A stretch of 64,000 nt of DNA from Thalassobius sp047123305 (GTDB lineage: Bacteria; Pseudomonadota; Alphaproteobacteria; Rhodobacterales; Rhodobacteraceae). Within the stretch, counting starts at the first letter, position 1. Each line of letters begins with the position of its first letter. Positions 17,357 to 25,834 of the stretch are shown in pieces. The position numbers and the translations under genes were made by a program. The notes below the pieces were generated by a model. That model did not search any database and was not told the DNA's origin. It saw only the letters and a list, made by a program, of their open reading frames with translations. The stretch spans positions 4,030,001 through 4,094,000 of the forward strand of contig NZ_CP138918.1 of NCBI RefSeq assembly GCF_047123305.1, read 5' to 3'.

Positions 17357-18135
17357 GCGCCGCCTCGCTGTCCCTTGAGCAGGTCACCTGGGCGCCGCGC
17401 AAACGTGATCCCTTGTTACTGCAGGAAACCAGTCTGACCTTGGAGGCCGGGCAAGTGCTTGGAATCGTTGGCCCCAATGGGGCTGGAAAAACAACGCTCC
17501 TGCGGTTGATCTACGGCTACAATCGCCCCACCAGTGGTACGATCCGGATCGACGGGCAATCGATCAACACCCTGCCCCCGCGGGCTTTGGCGCGCAAAGT
17601 GGCGGCCGTCTTGCAGGAACAGCCCACCGATTTTGCCCTGACCGTGCGTGACATTGTTGCGCTGGGACGGGTGCCGCACCGGTTGGGATTCTCCACGCCG
17701 GGGCAGCGTGACGATGAGATCATCGAAGCTGCACTGACCCGCATGGACCTGCAAACCCTGTCGCATCGCTGCCTGTCCACCCTTTCAGGCGGCGAGCGTC
17801 AGCGGGTCATGGTGGCACGCGCCCTGGCCCAGGAGCCGCAGATTTTGGTGCTGGACGAGCCGACCAACCACCTGGACATCCGCCACCAGCTGGAAGTGCT
17901 GCAACTGATCCGCGAGCTTGACCTGACGATTGTGACCTCCCTGCATGACCTGAACCTCACTGCGGAGGTCTGCGATCGGGTGCTGGTCTTGCAAAGTGGC
18001 GCGCCGCAGAGTTTTGGCCCCCCGCGCGAAGCGCTGAGTGAACAGCTGGTGTCGCAAACCTTCGGAGTGTTCACCCAGCGCGACCAACTCACCCAAAGCC
18101 GCAAGGCGCACCTGACATTTCAACTCCACACCTAA
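17353..18135 (+). CDS. FecE/BtuD-type ABC transporter ATP-binding protein
   Basis: 260-aa ATPase of an iron-siderophore/B12-type importer. Walker A GPNGAGKTT, a Q-loop LQEQPTDFALTV, signature LSGGERQRV, Walker B ILVLDEPTNHLD and the switch His in SLHDLNL are all present. The NHLD ending of Walker B is typical for FecE/BtuD/FhuC. The start ATG at 17353 overlaps the DUF1636 stop. The riboswitch, the binding protein and the permease in the same unit make cobalamin or a corrinoid the likely cargo; iron chelates are the main alternative. Confidence 0.94.
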   Translation: MSAASLSLEQVTWAPRKRDPLLLQETSLTLEAGQVLGIVGPNGAGKTTLLRLIYGYNRPTSGTIRIDGQSINTLPPRALARKVAAVLQEQPTDFALTVRDIVALGRVPHRLGFSTPGQRDDEIIEAALTRMDLQTLSHRCLSTLSGGERQRVMVARALAQEPQILVLDEPTNHLDIRHQLEVLQLIRELDLTIVTSLHDLNLTAEVCDRVLVLQSGAPQSFGPPREALSEQLVSQTFGVFTQRDQLTQSRKAHLTFQLHT

Positions 18136-18149
18136 GCAATGAGGAAATC

Positions 18150-19094
18150 ATGAAGAACCTAACTCTGGCCACCGGTCTGAGCCTGATCGCGAGCGCAGCC
18201 GTCGCCGATACCGCTGCCGAAATCACGGTCGACAGTTGCAACCGACAAGTCACGTTCGACGCTCCGCCCAAGGCAGCCATTTCAAATGACGTCAACCTGA
18301 CAGAGATGATGCTGGCCCTAGGGCTGGCAGATCGCATGGTCGGCTACACCGGGATTTCGGGCTGGAAAACACTGGATGAAGAGATGCGTTCGGGCATTGA
18401 CGCCCTGCCCGAACTGTCCGCCAAATACCCCAGCAAAGAAGTGCTGATCGGTGCCGATGCGGATTTCTATTTTGCCGGCTGGAACTATGGCATGAAGGTT
18501 GGCGGCGAAGTGACGCCCGAAACGCTCGCCCCCTTTGGCATTGACGTTTACGAGCTGACTGAAAGCTGCATCCATATTGGCGACAAACCCAAAGTCAGCA
18601 TGGACGACATGTACAACGACCTGCGCAACCTCGGTAAAATCTTCGACGTGGAAGACAAGGCCACCGCGCTGATCGAAGGCTATCAGGCCGAACTGACGGC
18701 CTTTACTGATGGCCTCGAAACCGGTGATCCGCTGCGGGTGTTTGTCTATGACAGCGGCGAGGATACACCTTTCACTGCTGGTCTTTACGCCATGCCGACC
18801 GCATTGATCGAAGCCGCCGGTGGTACAAACATCATGGATGACTTTGAGAAAAGCTGGGGCACGGTCACCTGGGAAGCCGTGGTCGAGCGCAACCCCGAAG
18901 TGGTGGTGATCGTGAACTACGGCAATGTCACCGCGGCCGAAAAACGGGCCTTCATGATGAGCAACCCGGCCTTTGCCGACCTGGATGCCGTGAAAAACGA
19001 CCGCTTCGTGGTGTTGGAATATGTCGAAGCCACCCCAGGTCCGCGCAACATCAACGCGGTTCAGAAACTCGCTGCCGGATTCTGGGGTCAATAA
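18150..19094 (+). CDS. BtuF-like periplasmic substrate-binding protein
   Basis: 314-aa class III binding protein. The signal peptide covers about residues 1-19 (LSLIASAAVADTA). The mature start EITVDSCNRQVTFD resembles BtuF/FhuD-type receptors, and MMLALGLADRMVGYTG fits the first lobe. The segment EAAGGTNIMDDFEKSWGTVTWEAVVERNPEVVVI is the family's second-lobe hallmark. GAGGAAA lies before the ATG. It sits between the ATPase and permease genes under the cobalamin riboswitch, so its ligand is probably cobalamin or another corrinoid. The TAA stop is one base from the permease ATG. Confidence 0.93.
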   Translation: MKNLTLATGLSLIASAAVADTAAEITVDSCNRQVTFDAPPKAAISNDVNLTEMMLALGLADRMVGYTGISGWKTLDEEMRSGIDALPELSAKYPSKEVLIGADADFYFAGWNYGMKVGGEVTPETLAPFGIDVYELTESCIHIGDKPKVSMDDMYNDLRNLGKIFDVEDKATALIEGYQAELTAFTDGLETGDPLRVFVYDSGEDTPFTAGLYAMPTALIEAAGGTNIMDDFEKSWGTVTWEAVVERNPEVVVIVNYGNVTAAEKRAFMMSNPAFADLDAVKNDRFVVLEYVEATPGPRNINAVQKLAAGFWGQ

Positions 19095-19095
19095 G

Positions 19096-20124
19096 ATGCA
19101 GACAGGACAGCGCCGCCATCTCACCCTGGGCTTGATCCTCGTTTTGGGTGCGCTCGCCCTGGCATTGTCCTTGTCTGTCGCCATCTCGGTGGGCGCGGTT
19201 TCCGTGCCCTTCGGCACCGTCTGGGGCGTCTTGTTCGACAAAATCGGGCTCGCTTGGGCTGAGCCCAGCTGGTCAAAGGGCCGCGCCGCCATTGTCTGGG
19301 ACATCCGCTTTCCACGTGCTTTGCTGGCGGTGATGGTCGGCGCGGGCCTTGCGCTGGTGGGGGCCGCGTTGCAGGCTGTGACCCGCAACAATCTGGCCGA
19401 CCCACATCTGTTGGGCATCTCTTCCGGTGCCGCCTTTGGCGCTATCCTTGCGCTTTTGCACACCGGCCTGTTCCTTGGGCTTTTGACGGTCCCAACCCTC
19501 GCGTTCTGCGGGGCATTGGCCGCAACCGCATTGGTTTTGGGCACCGCCCGTCTGGCTGAGGCCACCAGCGCCGACCGGCTGGTCTTGACCGGCGTTGCTG
19601 TGTCCTTTGTCATCATGGCAGGTGCCAACGTGTTGATCTTCCTCGGCGATCCCCGTGCCACGCACACGGTGGTGTTCTGGATGCTGGGCGGGTTGGGGTT
19701 GGCCCAATGGGGGCATTTGATCTACCCGCTGGCCGTTTTAATGCCCTGTATGCTCTGGCTCTGGCTGCAGGCCCCCAAGCTCAACGCTATGACCATTGGG
19801 GATGAAACCGCCGCAACGCTGGGCATTCCCGTTGCCCGGTTCCGTCTGACCGTCTTTGTCGCCGGGGCGCTGATCACCGGTGCGATGGTCGCCTTTTCCG
19901 GCATGATCGGTTTTGTCGGGTTGATGGTGCCGCATATTGTGCGGCCGCTCACCGGCGGGGATTACTTTCGGGTGCTGCCGGTCGCAGCGCTGTTTGGCGG
20001 CATATTTCTGCTTTGGGCCGATATCGCCGCCCGCACCCTGATGGCTCCAGAAGACATGCCCATCGGCATTGTCACCGGTCTGGTAGGGGGGCTTTTCTTT
20101 ATCGCCTTGCTGCGGCGGAAGTGA
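19096..20124 (+). CDS. FecCD/BtuC-family ABC transporter permease
   Basis: 342-aa polytopic permease of the FecCD/BtuC family, probably with ten helices. Hallmarks: VGAGLALVGAALQAVTRNNLADPHLLGISSG (residues about 80-112), FWMLGGL, and GFVGLMVPHIVRPLTGGDYFRVLP near the ATPase contact. The end ARTLMAPEDMPIGIVTGLVGG resembles the BtuC/FecD C-terminus. The ATG at 19096 starts one base after the binding protein stops, which removes 25 spurious upstream residues. It completes a four-gene unit under the B12 riboswitch. Confidence 0.95.
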   Translation: MQTGQRRHLTLGLILVLGALALALSLSVAISVGAVSVPFGTVWGVLFDKIGLAWAEPSWSKGRAAIVWDIRFPRALLAVMVGAGLALVGAALQAVTRNNLADPHLLGISSGAAFGAILALLHTGLFLGLLTVPTLAFCGALAATALVLGTARLAEATSADRLVLTGVAVSFVIMAGANVLIFLGDPRATHTVVFWMLGGLGLAQWGHLIYPLAVLMPCMLWLWLQAPKLNAMTIGDETAATLGIPVARFRLTVFVAGALITGAMVAFSGMIGFVGLMVPHIVRPLTGGDYFRVLPVAALFGGIFLLWADIAARTLMAPEDMPIGIVTGLVGGLFFIALLRRK

Positions 20125-20359
20125 TCGACGCCAAACGGCTGAAGCCATGTCAATCCGCCGGGGGATGGCACCGAAGCGCTGGCCCGTCATCTTCCCCTCT
20201 TTTCCGACCAAGCAAGCAATGCTAAACGCAAAAAGGGCCAGAGGGCGATGGCGTCGCTCGGGAAAACCATCCTTGGCCCAAACCACATCCTGCACGCCGG
20301 GACTTTCAATCGGGAGATTGGAGGCCCCGCCCCCACTCCCCCAGAAATGGAGGCAGGAA

Positions 20360-21481
20360 ATGGCCTGGTCACCGGAAAAAACCGAAGTCAAAAGTTGGAA
20401 TGAGTGGGACACCCTGCGCCACGTGATTGTGGGTCGCGCGGATGATTGTCACATCCCGCCCGAAGAGCCGGCGCTGGATGCAAAAGTCCCTGAAGACAGT
20501 GACATGCGTGGCCAGTGGGGCCGCCGCCCGCAAGAGACCATTGACCGCGCCAATGAGCTTTTGGACGGCTTTGCCAACCAGCTGCGACAACGTGGGATCC
20601 GCGTCGACCGTCCCACCTCCATCGACCATTCTTTGCCCGCCACCACACCGGATTTTCACACCGACAGCCAGTTCGGCTGCATGCCACCCCGCGACGTTCT
20701 GTTGACGGTTGGTCATGAGATTCTGGAAGCAACGATGTCTTATCGCTGCCGCTGGTTCGAGTACCTCAACTACCGGCCGTTGATGCAGCAGTATTGGGAC
20801 GAAGATCCAAAGTTTCGCCATGAAGCTGCCCCCAAACCACGTCTGACCGACGCCGACTACCATCCCGATTACCTGAGCGAAAAAATCGGTGTGGAAAAAC
20901 GGCTGCAATGGGCCGCGGAAAAGTTCTTCGTCACCACCGAAGAAGAGCCGCTGTTCGACGCCGCGGATGTGCTGCGTTTCGGTCGCGATCTGGTGGTCCA
21001 GCATGGTTTCACCACCAACCTCAAAGGCATTGAATGGCTGCGCCGTCACTTCCCCGAACACCGCGTTCATACTGTCAATTTTCCCGGCGACCCCTACCCG
21101 ATCCATATCGATGCCACCTTCACACCGCTACGCCCCGGACTGATCCTGAACAACCCGCAACGCCACCTGCCGGACGCGCAACGAGACATGTTTGAAAAGA
21201 ACGGCTGGGAGATTGTCGACGCGGCCCAACCCGCGCATAACACCCCGCCGCCGCTGTGCTATTCCTCGACCTGGCTGTCGATGAACGTTCTGGTGCTGGA
21301 TCCCAAAACGGTCTGTGTCGAAAAATCAGAAGTGTATCAGGCCGAGCAAATGGACAAACTTGGCATGGAAGTGGTCGAGGTAGAGCTGCGAGACGCCTAC
21401 GCCTTTGGCGGAGGTTTGCATTGCTGCACCGCTGACGTCTACCGCGACGGCGAATGCGAGGACTATTTCCCAAATCTCTAA
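20360..21481 (+). CDS. Glycine amidinotransferase-like protein (arginine:glycine amidinotransferase family)
   Basis: 373-aa member of the amidinotransferase superfamily, close in layout to arginine:glycine amidinotransferase (AGAT), which makes guanidinoacetate from arginine and glycine. Residues matching the known catalytic set: Asp200 in EPLFDAADVLRFGRD, His249 in PGDPYPIHIDATF and Cys355 in GGGLHCCTADV. The start ATG at 20360 follows GGAGG by six bases and removes 71 upstream codons without family resemblance. It is 235 bp after the B12 operon and faces a convergent LysR gene, so it looks monocistronic. Bacterial relatives act on other acceptors, so the exact amine substrate is uncertain. 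Confidence 0.9.
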   Translation: MAWSPEKTEVKSWNEWDTLRHVIVGRADDCHIPPEEPALDAKVPEDSDMRGQWGRRPQETIDRANELLDGFANQLRQRGIRVDRPTSIDHSLPATTPDFHTDSQFGCMPPRDVLLTVGHEILEATMSYRCRWFEYLNYRPLMQQYWDEDPKFRHEAAPKPRLTDADYHPDYLSEKIGVEKRLQWAAEKFFVTTEEEPLFDAADVLRFGRDLVVQHGFTTNLKGIEWLRRHFPEHRVHTVNFPGDPYPIHIDATFTPLRPGLILNNPQRHLPDAQRDMFEKNGWEIVDAAQPAHNTPPPLCYSSTWLSMNVLVLDPKTVCVEKSEVYQAEQMDKLGMEVVEVELRDAYAFGGGLHCCTADVYRDGECEDYFPNL

Positions 21482-21534
21482 GCCACTCAGTGGCAAAGGG
21501 GCCGGTCTGAAATGGCCGGGCCTGTTGCATCAGA

Positions 21535-22395
21535 TCATTCCCGATGCACCACGCTCTGTTCCAGCCAACCACAGAATGCTCTGGCATCTGGCCGGTCTGC
21601 CCGCCGCGCCAGATAGTACCCCTCTTTCCCGGTGACGCTGGCATCGGTAGCAAAGACAACACTCCCCGCGCGCGCCGCTTGCTGGGCCAACAGCGAAGGC
21701 ACAAGCGCAACACCCTGCCCATCTGCCGCCAACCGCAACGCCAACCCATAAGAGTCGGCAAATATCCGGGGCTGAATTTCCTCCAGACCCAAAAGCCCGG
21801 TTTCCTGCGCAAACCGTGCCCAGCCGGCAGAGGTGCCGACCGCATCGATAAGACAACCCTGCCGCCAATCCCCTGCAAAATCAGCTGCATGGACAGGAAC
21901 CAACGCCAAATTCCCCAATTGCCGTGCCCCATGACCAACTTGTTTTTGCGAACCAAACCGAATCTCCACATCCGCACGTGTTGCTTGGTAATCATCGGGC
22001 CAAATCGTTGACAAAAACCTAACGGAAAGTCCCTTTTGAGTCGCAAGGAAGGCCGACAGCCGCGGGCTGATCAGCCAATCGATGACACTCACCGAAGCTG
22101 CAATGGTTAACACAGACTGGTTCTGGGGCAGGTCAAACCCTGCCGTTGCGTCCGCAATTGTCCCCAGTGCCACCTCGATCTGCGGCAGCAGGCGCCGCCC
22201 CTCATCGGTCAGGATTAATCGTCGTGCTTCGCGCCGAAACAACAGGGTATTAAGCCGCATTTCCAACGACTTAATCTGTTGACTGACTGCAGATTGCGTC
22301 ATCCCGATCTCTTGCGCGGCGAGGGTAAAGCTCAGATGCCTTGCAGCGGCTTCGAACGAGCGAAACCAGGTCAGCGGGGGAAGCGATCGGGCCAT
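21535..22395 (-). CDS. LysR-family transcriptional regulator (GcvA-like)
   Basis: 286-aa LysR regulator. The N-terminal winged helix (residues about 1-65) contains LPPLTWFRSFEAAARHLSFT and AAQEIGMTQSAVSQQIKSLE, the GcvA-subgroup pattern. The effector domain runs from about residue 90 to the end. It is divergent, with a 109-bp gap, from a five-gene catabolic operon. A 15-bp palindrome (ATTAG-N5-CTAAT, 22410-22424) in the gap fits a LysR T-N11-A site. It probably activates that operon in response to the substrate or an intermediate. Confidence 0.94.
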   Translation of the reverse strand: MARSLPPLTWFRSFEAAARHLSFTLAAQEIGMTQSAVSQQIKSLEMRLNTLLFRREARRLILTDEGRRLLPQIEVALGTIADATAGFDLPQNQSVLTIAASVSVIDWLISPRLSAFLATQKGLSVRFLSTIWPDDYQATRADVEIRFGSQKQVGHGARQLGNLALVPVHAADFAGDWRQGCLIDAVGTSAGWARFAQETGLLGLEEIQPRIFADSYGLALRLAADGQGVALVPSLLAQQAARAGSVVFATDASVTGKEGYYLARRADRPDARAFCGWLEQSVVHRE

Positions 22396-22409
22396 GACAA
22401 ATCCCTAAC

Positions 22410-22424
22410 ATTAGTTTTTCTAAT
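22410..22424. promoter_or_regulatory. Candidate LysR binding site (ATTAG-N5-CTAAT)
   Basis: Perfect 5-bp inverted arms around a T5 spacer, 15 bp upstream of the LysR start and 81 bp upstream of the operon start. It contains the T-N11-A spacing expected for LysR-type proteins. Binding is inferred from sequence and position. Confidence 0.55.
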
Positions 22425-22504
22425 ACCTGAGACTCATTTTTCTTCGTTTGTCAAAACACGGCCCCGATCTCACACTTATCTGGTGCAGCAGACAGGAGGT
22501 GCAT

Positions 22505-23104
22505 GTGTCACTGGACATCCGAAAAATCGTTACCTACGAAGAAGATACCCGTACGGAAGGGTTCAAATCTGTCCCCACCCCCTGGCGTATGTTTGCCGTC
22601 TCCGCGGTAGTCACAAACCCTTGGGCGGGAAAATTTATACCCGACCTGCAACCAAAAATTAACGAATTGGCACCTAAGCTGGGTCAGATCCTGACCGACC
22701 GCATCGTGCAATTGGCAGGTGGCGCGGAGAGCATTGAGGCCTATGGCAAAGCGGCAGTTGTCGGGCTTGATGGCGAGGTGGAACATGGTTCGGGCCTGAT
22801 CCACACTTTGAAATTTGGCAACTTTTACAGGGAGGCCGTGCAAGCAACATCTTATCTGGCCTTTAGCAACACCCGTGGACCGGCAAACGCCAATGTCGCA
22901 GTGCCGATGATGGACCTGCATGATGCTGGCCGGCGGTCGCACTATTTGACACTCCAGTTTGCGATTCCAGACGCGCCGCGCGCGGACGAGATCGTTGTGA
23001 CGCTTGGCGGGGCGTCGGGCGGGCGTCCTCATCATCGCATCGGGGACCGGTATCAGGATCTGAAGGAGCTGGGTCATGATCTGGACAACCCGGCCGCGGT
23101 CTAA
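22505..23104 (+). CDS. Amino acid synthesis family protein (DUF1185/PF06684)
   Basis: 199-aa protein of the PF06684 (AA_synth, formerly DUF1185) family. Members have a chorismate-mutase-like trimeric fold and no firmly established reaction. Recognisable segments: KIVTYEEDTRTEG at the start, YGKAAVVGLDGEVEHGSGLIH in the middle and ADEIVVTLGGASGGRPHHRIGDRYQD at the end. A GTG start at 22505 was chosen because AGGAGG ends five bases before it. First gene of the operon; its end overlaps the hydrolase gene by 29 bp. The neighbours suggest that it handles an intermediate of an oxidative degradation pathway rather than amino-acid synthesis. Confidence 0.87.
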   Translation: MSLDIRKIVTYEEDTRTEGFKSVPTPWRMFAVSAVVTNPWAGKFIPDLQPKINELAPKLGQILTDRIVQLAGGAESIEAYGKAAVVGLDGEVEHGSGLIHTLKFGNFYREAVQATSYLAFSNTRGPANANVAVPMMDLHDAGRRSHYLTLQFAIPDAPRADEIVVTLGGASGGRPHHRIGDRYQDLKELGHDLDNPAAV

Positions 23105-23867
23105 CCTTGCCACCCTTCGCGCCATATGCGCAGGGCACGGACCTAGGATCGTGTTACTGCACGGCGTCGGGCTGCGGGCGGAGGCTTGGAACCCCGTGAT
23201 CGATGCTCTTGTGGAGCACGGATACCAGGTCATCGCGCCCGATATGCCGGGTCATGGCAGCCCGCCGATGCAATTGGCAGATGTCGCGGCCTACGCTGAA
23301 GTCATTCGCCGCGCCCTGCCCGAAGACGGCTGCCCGACGGTGTGCATCGGCCATTCAATGGGGGCAATGATTGCCTTGGATCTGGCGGAAAATTCACCGG
23401 AGGCCGCTTGCGGAGTCGTTGCCGTAAACGCTGTGTTTAATCGGTCCCCCGCTGCTTCCCGTGCGGTTGTGAAACGTGCTGAGACGCTTGATGGTCGCAG
23501 GCTGCCTGATCCCGCCCCGACCTTGCAGCGGTGGTTCGGCGAATGGCCGTCGGCTGAACGGGAGCGCTGTGAACGCTGGCTAACATCGGTCGACGCCAAA
23601 GGATACCAGCAGGCCTATCGCTGCTTCGCATCCGCGCGGATCCCCTCACACCAATCGTTGCAAAACCTGCAATGCCCCAGCCTGTTTGTAACCGGCGCGC
23701 AGGATCCGAATTCGACAGCTGAGATGTCGCAACACATGGCGAAAATCGCACCAAATGGGCATGCCGAAATCATTCAAGACGCAGCTCATATGATGCCGAT
23801 GACCCACGCGGCGCAGCTCATCCCCATCCTGCTCCCCTTTTTGGAGACCTGTTTCGATGGCCACTAA
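23076..23867 (+). CDS. Alpha/beta-fold hydrolase
   Basis: 263-aa hydrolase with a complete triad: nucleophile Ser94 in GHSMG, acid Asp210 in GAQDPN and base His238 in QDAAHMMP. The oxyanion loop is LLHGVGLRAEAWNP. It would hydrolyse an ester, enol-lactone or C-C bond of an intermediate produced by the flavin monooxygenase system of this operon. The start overlaps DUF1185, and the stop overlaps the flavin reductase start by 11 bp, so the genes are tightly coupled. The substrate is unknown. Confidence 0.9.
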   Translation: MIWTTRPRSNLATLRAICAGHGPRIVLLHGVGLRAEAWNPVIDALVEHGYQVIAPDMPGHGSPPMQLADVAAYAEVIRRALPEDGCPTVCIGHSMGAMIALDLAENSPEAACGVVAVNAVFNRSPAASRAVVKRAETLDGRRLPDPAPTLQRWFGEWPSAERERCERWLTSVDAKGYQQAYRCFASARIPSHQSLQNLQCPSLFVTGAQDPNSTAEMSQHMAKIAPNGHAEIIQDAAHMMPMTHAAQLIPILLPFLETCFDGH

Positions 23868-24792
23868 CCCCCAGATTGACCCACGTGCACTGCGAGAGGC
23901 CTTTGGCACATTCATGACGGGTGTTGTCATTGTGACAAGCCGTTCCCCAGATGGCATCCCGATCGGCTTCACCGCCAATTCCTTCAGTTCCGTGTCCTTG
24001 GACCCGCCGATGCTTTTGGTTTGCCCCGGGAAATTTTTAACTCAATATCAGAACTTTACGGAATGCAGCCACTTCGCCGTATCGATCTTGAACGAAGACC
24101 AAGAGGCGATTTCCAACGCCTTTGCAGGCAGATCGACAGACCGTTTCGCGGAAACGCAATGGCATTGTGGGCCAGACAATATGCCCCTCATCACCGACGC
24201 TCTGGCGCATTTTTGCTGCAGACGGGAACAATCAATTGTGGCCGGAGATCATGCCGTCCTTCTTGGTGAAATAACAGCATTCAACAGCACGCCGGGTCTG
24301 CCACTGGGCTATCACCGAGGAACCTATGTAAACCTCACACGGGAACGCGACACCGCTGCAATTACAGCGCGGCAACGCTGCGTTGGCGCCTTGCTGCACG
24401 ACGGAGAAACCGTTTTTTGCCAGGCTGATGGATCAGAATTGAGCCTCCCTGCCCTCCAAGTGCCTGCTGGTGCAAACCCACGTGACACACTGCAAGATCA
24501 TTTGAACGCGATGGGGATCGTGGCGCAGCTCGGGCAGGTCTATTCGGTGTTCCAGGATCAGCAAACGGGGCAAGAGCATTGCTATTACCTTGCCCAGCTT
24601 GACCCCCACCGATCCAACGTAGCCCTGACAGCCGTTGAGCAAGGCGACCTCTGCCAACGGCCGCTGAACAACCCAGCAATCACCAGCATGGTGAAACGTT
24701 ACCTCAGCGAGGTGAAAAGCGGCGGCTTTAGCCTCTATCTCGGCGATGAGGAACGCGGCGACTTACACGATCTCAACCTGCGGAGGACGTAA
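23857..24792 (+). CDS. Flavin reductase domain protein with C-terminal extension
   Basis: 311-aa protein. Residues about 8-165 are a flavin reductase-like FMN-binding domain (REAFGTFMTGVVIVTSRSPD, IGFTANSFSSVSLDPPMLLVC, then GYHRGTYVNL). It would supply reduced flavin to the luciferase-like monooxygenase encoded next. The remaining about 145 residues are not part of usual HpaC-type reductases (150-180 aa). Their layout (QRCVGALLHDGE, LPALQVPAGANPRDTLQDHL, YYLAQLDP) recalls a NUDIX-like fold without its catalytic box. The stop overlaps the next ATG (TAATG), so the two components are made together. Confidence 0.88.
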   Translation: MATNPQIDPRALREAFGTFMTGVVIVTSRSPDGIPIGFTANSFSSVSLDPPMLLVCPGKFLTQYQNFTECSHFAVSILNEDQEAISNAFAGRSTDRFAETQWHCGPDNMPLITDALAHFCCRREQSIVAGDHAVLLGEITAFNSTPGLPLGYHRGTYVNLTRERDTAAITARQRCVGALLHDGETVFCQADGSELSLPALQVPAGANPRDTLQDHLNAMGIVAQLGQVYSVFQDQQTGQEHCYYLAQLDPHRSNVALTAVEQGDLCQRPLNNPAITSMVKRYLSEVKSGGFSLYLGDEERGDLHDLNLRRT

Positions 24793-25826
24793 TGGATTTT
24801 TCACTTTTTGCCCATATGGAACGATTGAACCCCGCGGAACGGGCTGATCAGCTGTACGAGGATTTTGCCGGTCTTTGCGAAATGGCGGACCAGGGTGGCA
24901 TGCGCGTAGTCTGGACAGGGGAACATCACGGGATGGAGTTCACAATTGCCCCTAACCCGTTCCTTTCATTGGTCGATCTCTCACATCGGACAAAGAATAT
25001 TCGTCTTGGAACCGGCACGGTGATCGCCCCCTTCTGGCATCCGATAAAGCTGGCCGGCGAAGCGGCTGCGGCGGATCTGATCACCAACGGGCGGATCGAA
25101 TTGGGGATCGCACGTGGCGCATATGTTTACGAATATGAACGGCTGATGCCGGGGATGGATGCCTGGGACGCTGGCCAGCGCATGCGGGAAATCGCCCCGC
25201 TGCTACCGGCGCTCTGGCGTGGAGATTGCGCCCACGAAGGCGTCTATTTCCAGTTTCCCACCACGACCTCGGCACCGAAGCCACGCCAGCCGGATGGCCC
25301 CCCGATCTGGATCGCTGCGCGTGATCCCAACAGCCATGAATTTGGCGTTGAAAACGGCTTCAACATTCAGGTCACCCCTTTGTGGCAGGGCATGACGGAA
25401 ATCGAAACCCTCATGCAGAGGTTCCGGGCAGCCTGCGATAAACACGTAGGGAAGCGCCCTAAAATCATGCTGTTGCACCACAGCTACGTGGGCTCAGATT
25501 CAGCCGATGTTGACCGCGCCTTGGGCGATTTCCAACGGTACTACAACTACTTCGGGGCTTGGTTTCAAAACAAACGCCCTGTGCATCAAGGCCACATCGC
25601 CCCCCTCAGCGACGCCGAGATCGCCGCCAATCCGATGTTTACGCGCGAAAAACTGGCTGAGGACCTGACGGTTGGCACCGCGCAACAAGTGATCGACCAG
25701 CTTAAACGCTACGAGGATCTGGGCTACGATGAATTCTCTTTCTGGATCGACTCGGGGATGAGCATCGATCGCAAACGCGCTTCGCTTGCGCGGTTTATTG
25801 ACGACGTCATGCCAGCATTTCAGTGA
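24792..25826 (+). CDS. LLM-class flavin-dependent monooxygenase (luciferase-like)
   Basis: 344-aa bacterial luciferase-like protein, a TIM-barrel enzyme that uses reduced flavin and O2. Typical parts: MDFSLFAHMERLNP, VWTGEHHGMEFTIAPNP, IRLGTGTVIAPFWHPIKLAGE, DLITNGRIELGIARGAY and EETYDEFSFW-like text near the end (YDEFSFWIDSGM). The ATG shares its A with the TAA stop of the flavin reductase gene, making a two-component monooxygenase. The aldehyde dehydrogenase that follows suggests that an aldehyde is produced. The substrate is not evident. Confidence 0.92.
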   Translation: MDFSLFAHMERLNPAERADQLYEDFAGLCEMADQGGMRVVWTGEHHGMEFTIAPNPFLSLVDLSHRTKNIRLGTGTVIAPFWHPIKLAGEAAAADLITNGRIELGIARGAYVYEYERLMPGMDAWDAGQRMREIAPLLPALWRGDCAHEGVYFQFPTTTSAPKPRQPDGPPIWIAARDPNSHEFGVENGFNIQVTPLWQGMTEIETLMQRFRAACDKHVGKRPKIMLLHHSYVGSDSADVDRALGDFQRYYNYFGAWFQNKRPVHQGHIAPLSDAEIAANPMFTREKLAEDLTVGTAQQVIDQLKRYEDLGYDEFSFWIDSGMSIDRKRASLARFIDDVMPAFQ

Positions 25827-25834
25827 GGCCCAAG

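Noticed and set aside
18318..19667. 449-codon minus-strand frame opposite btuF/btuC-like genes
   Set aside because: It lies over two clearly identified genes and has no plausible start or domain.
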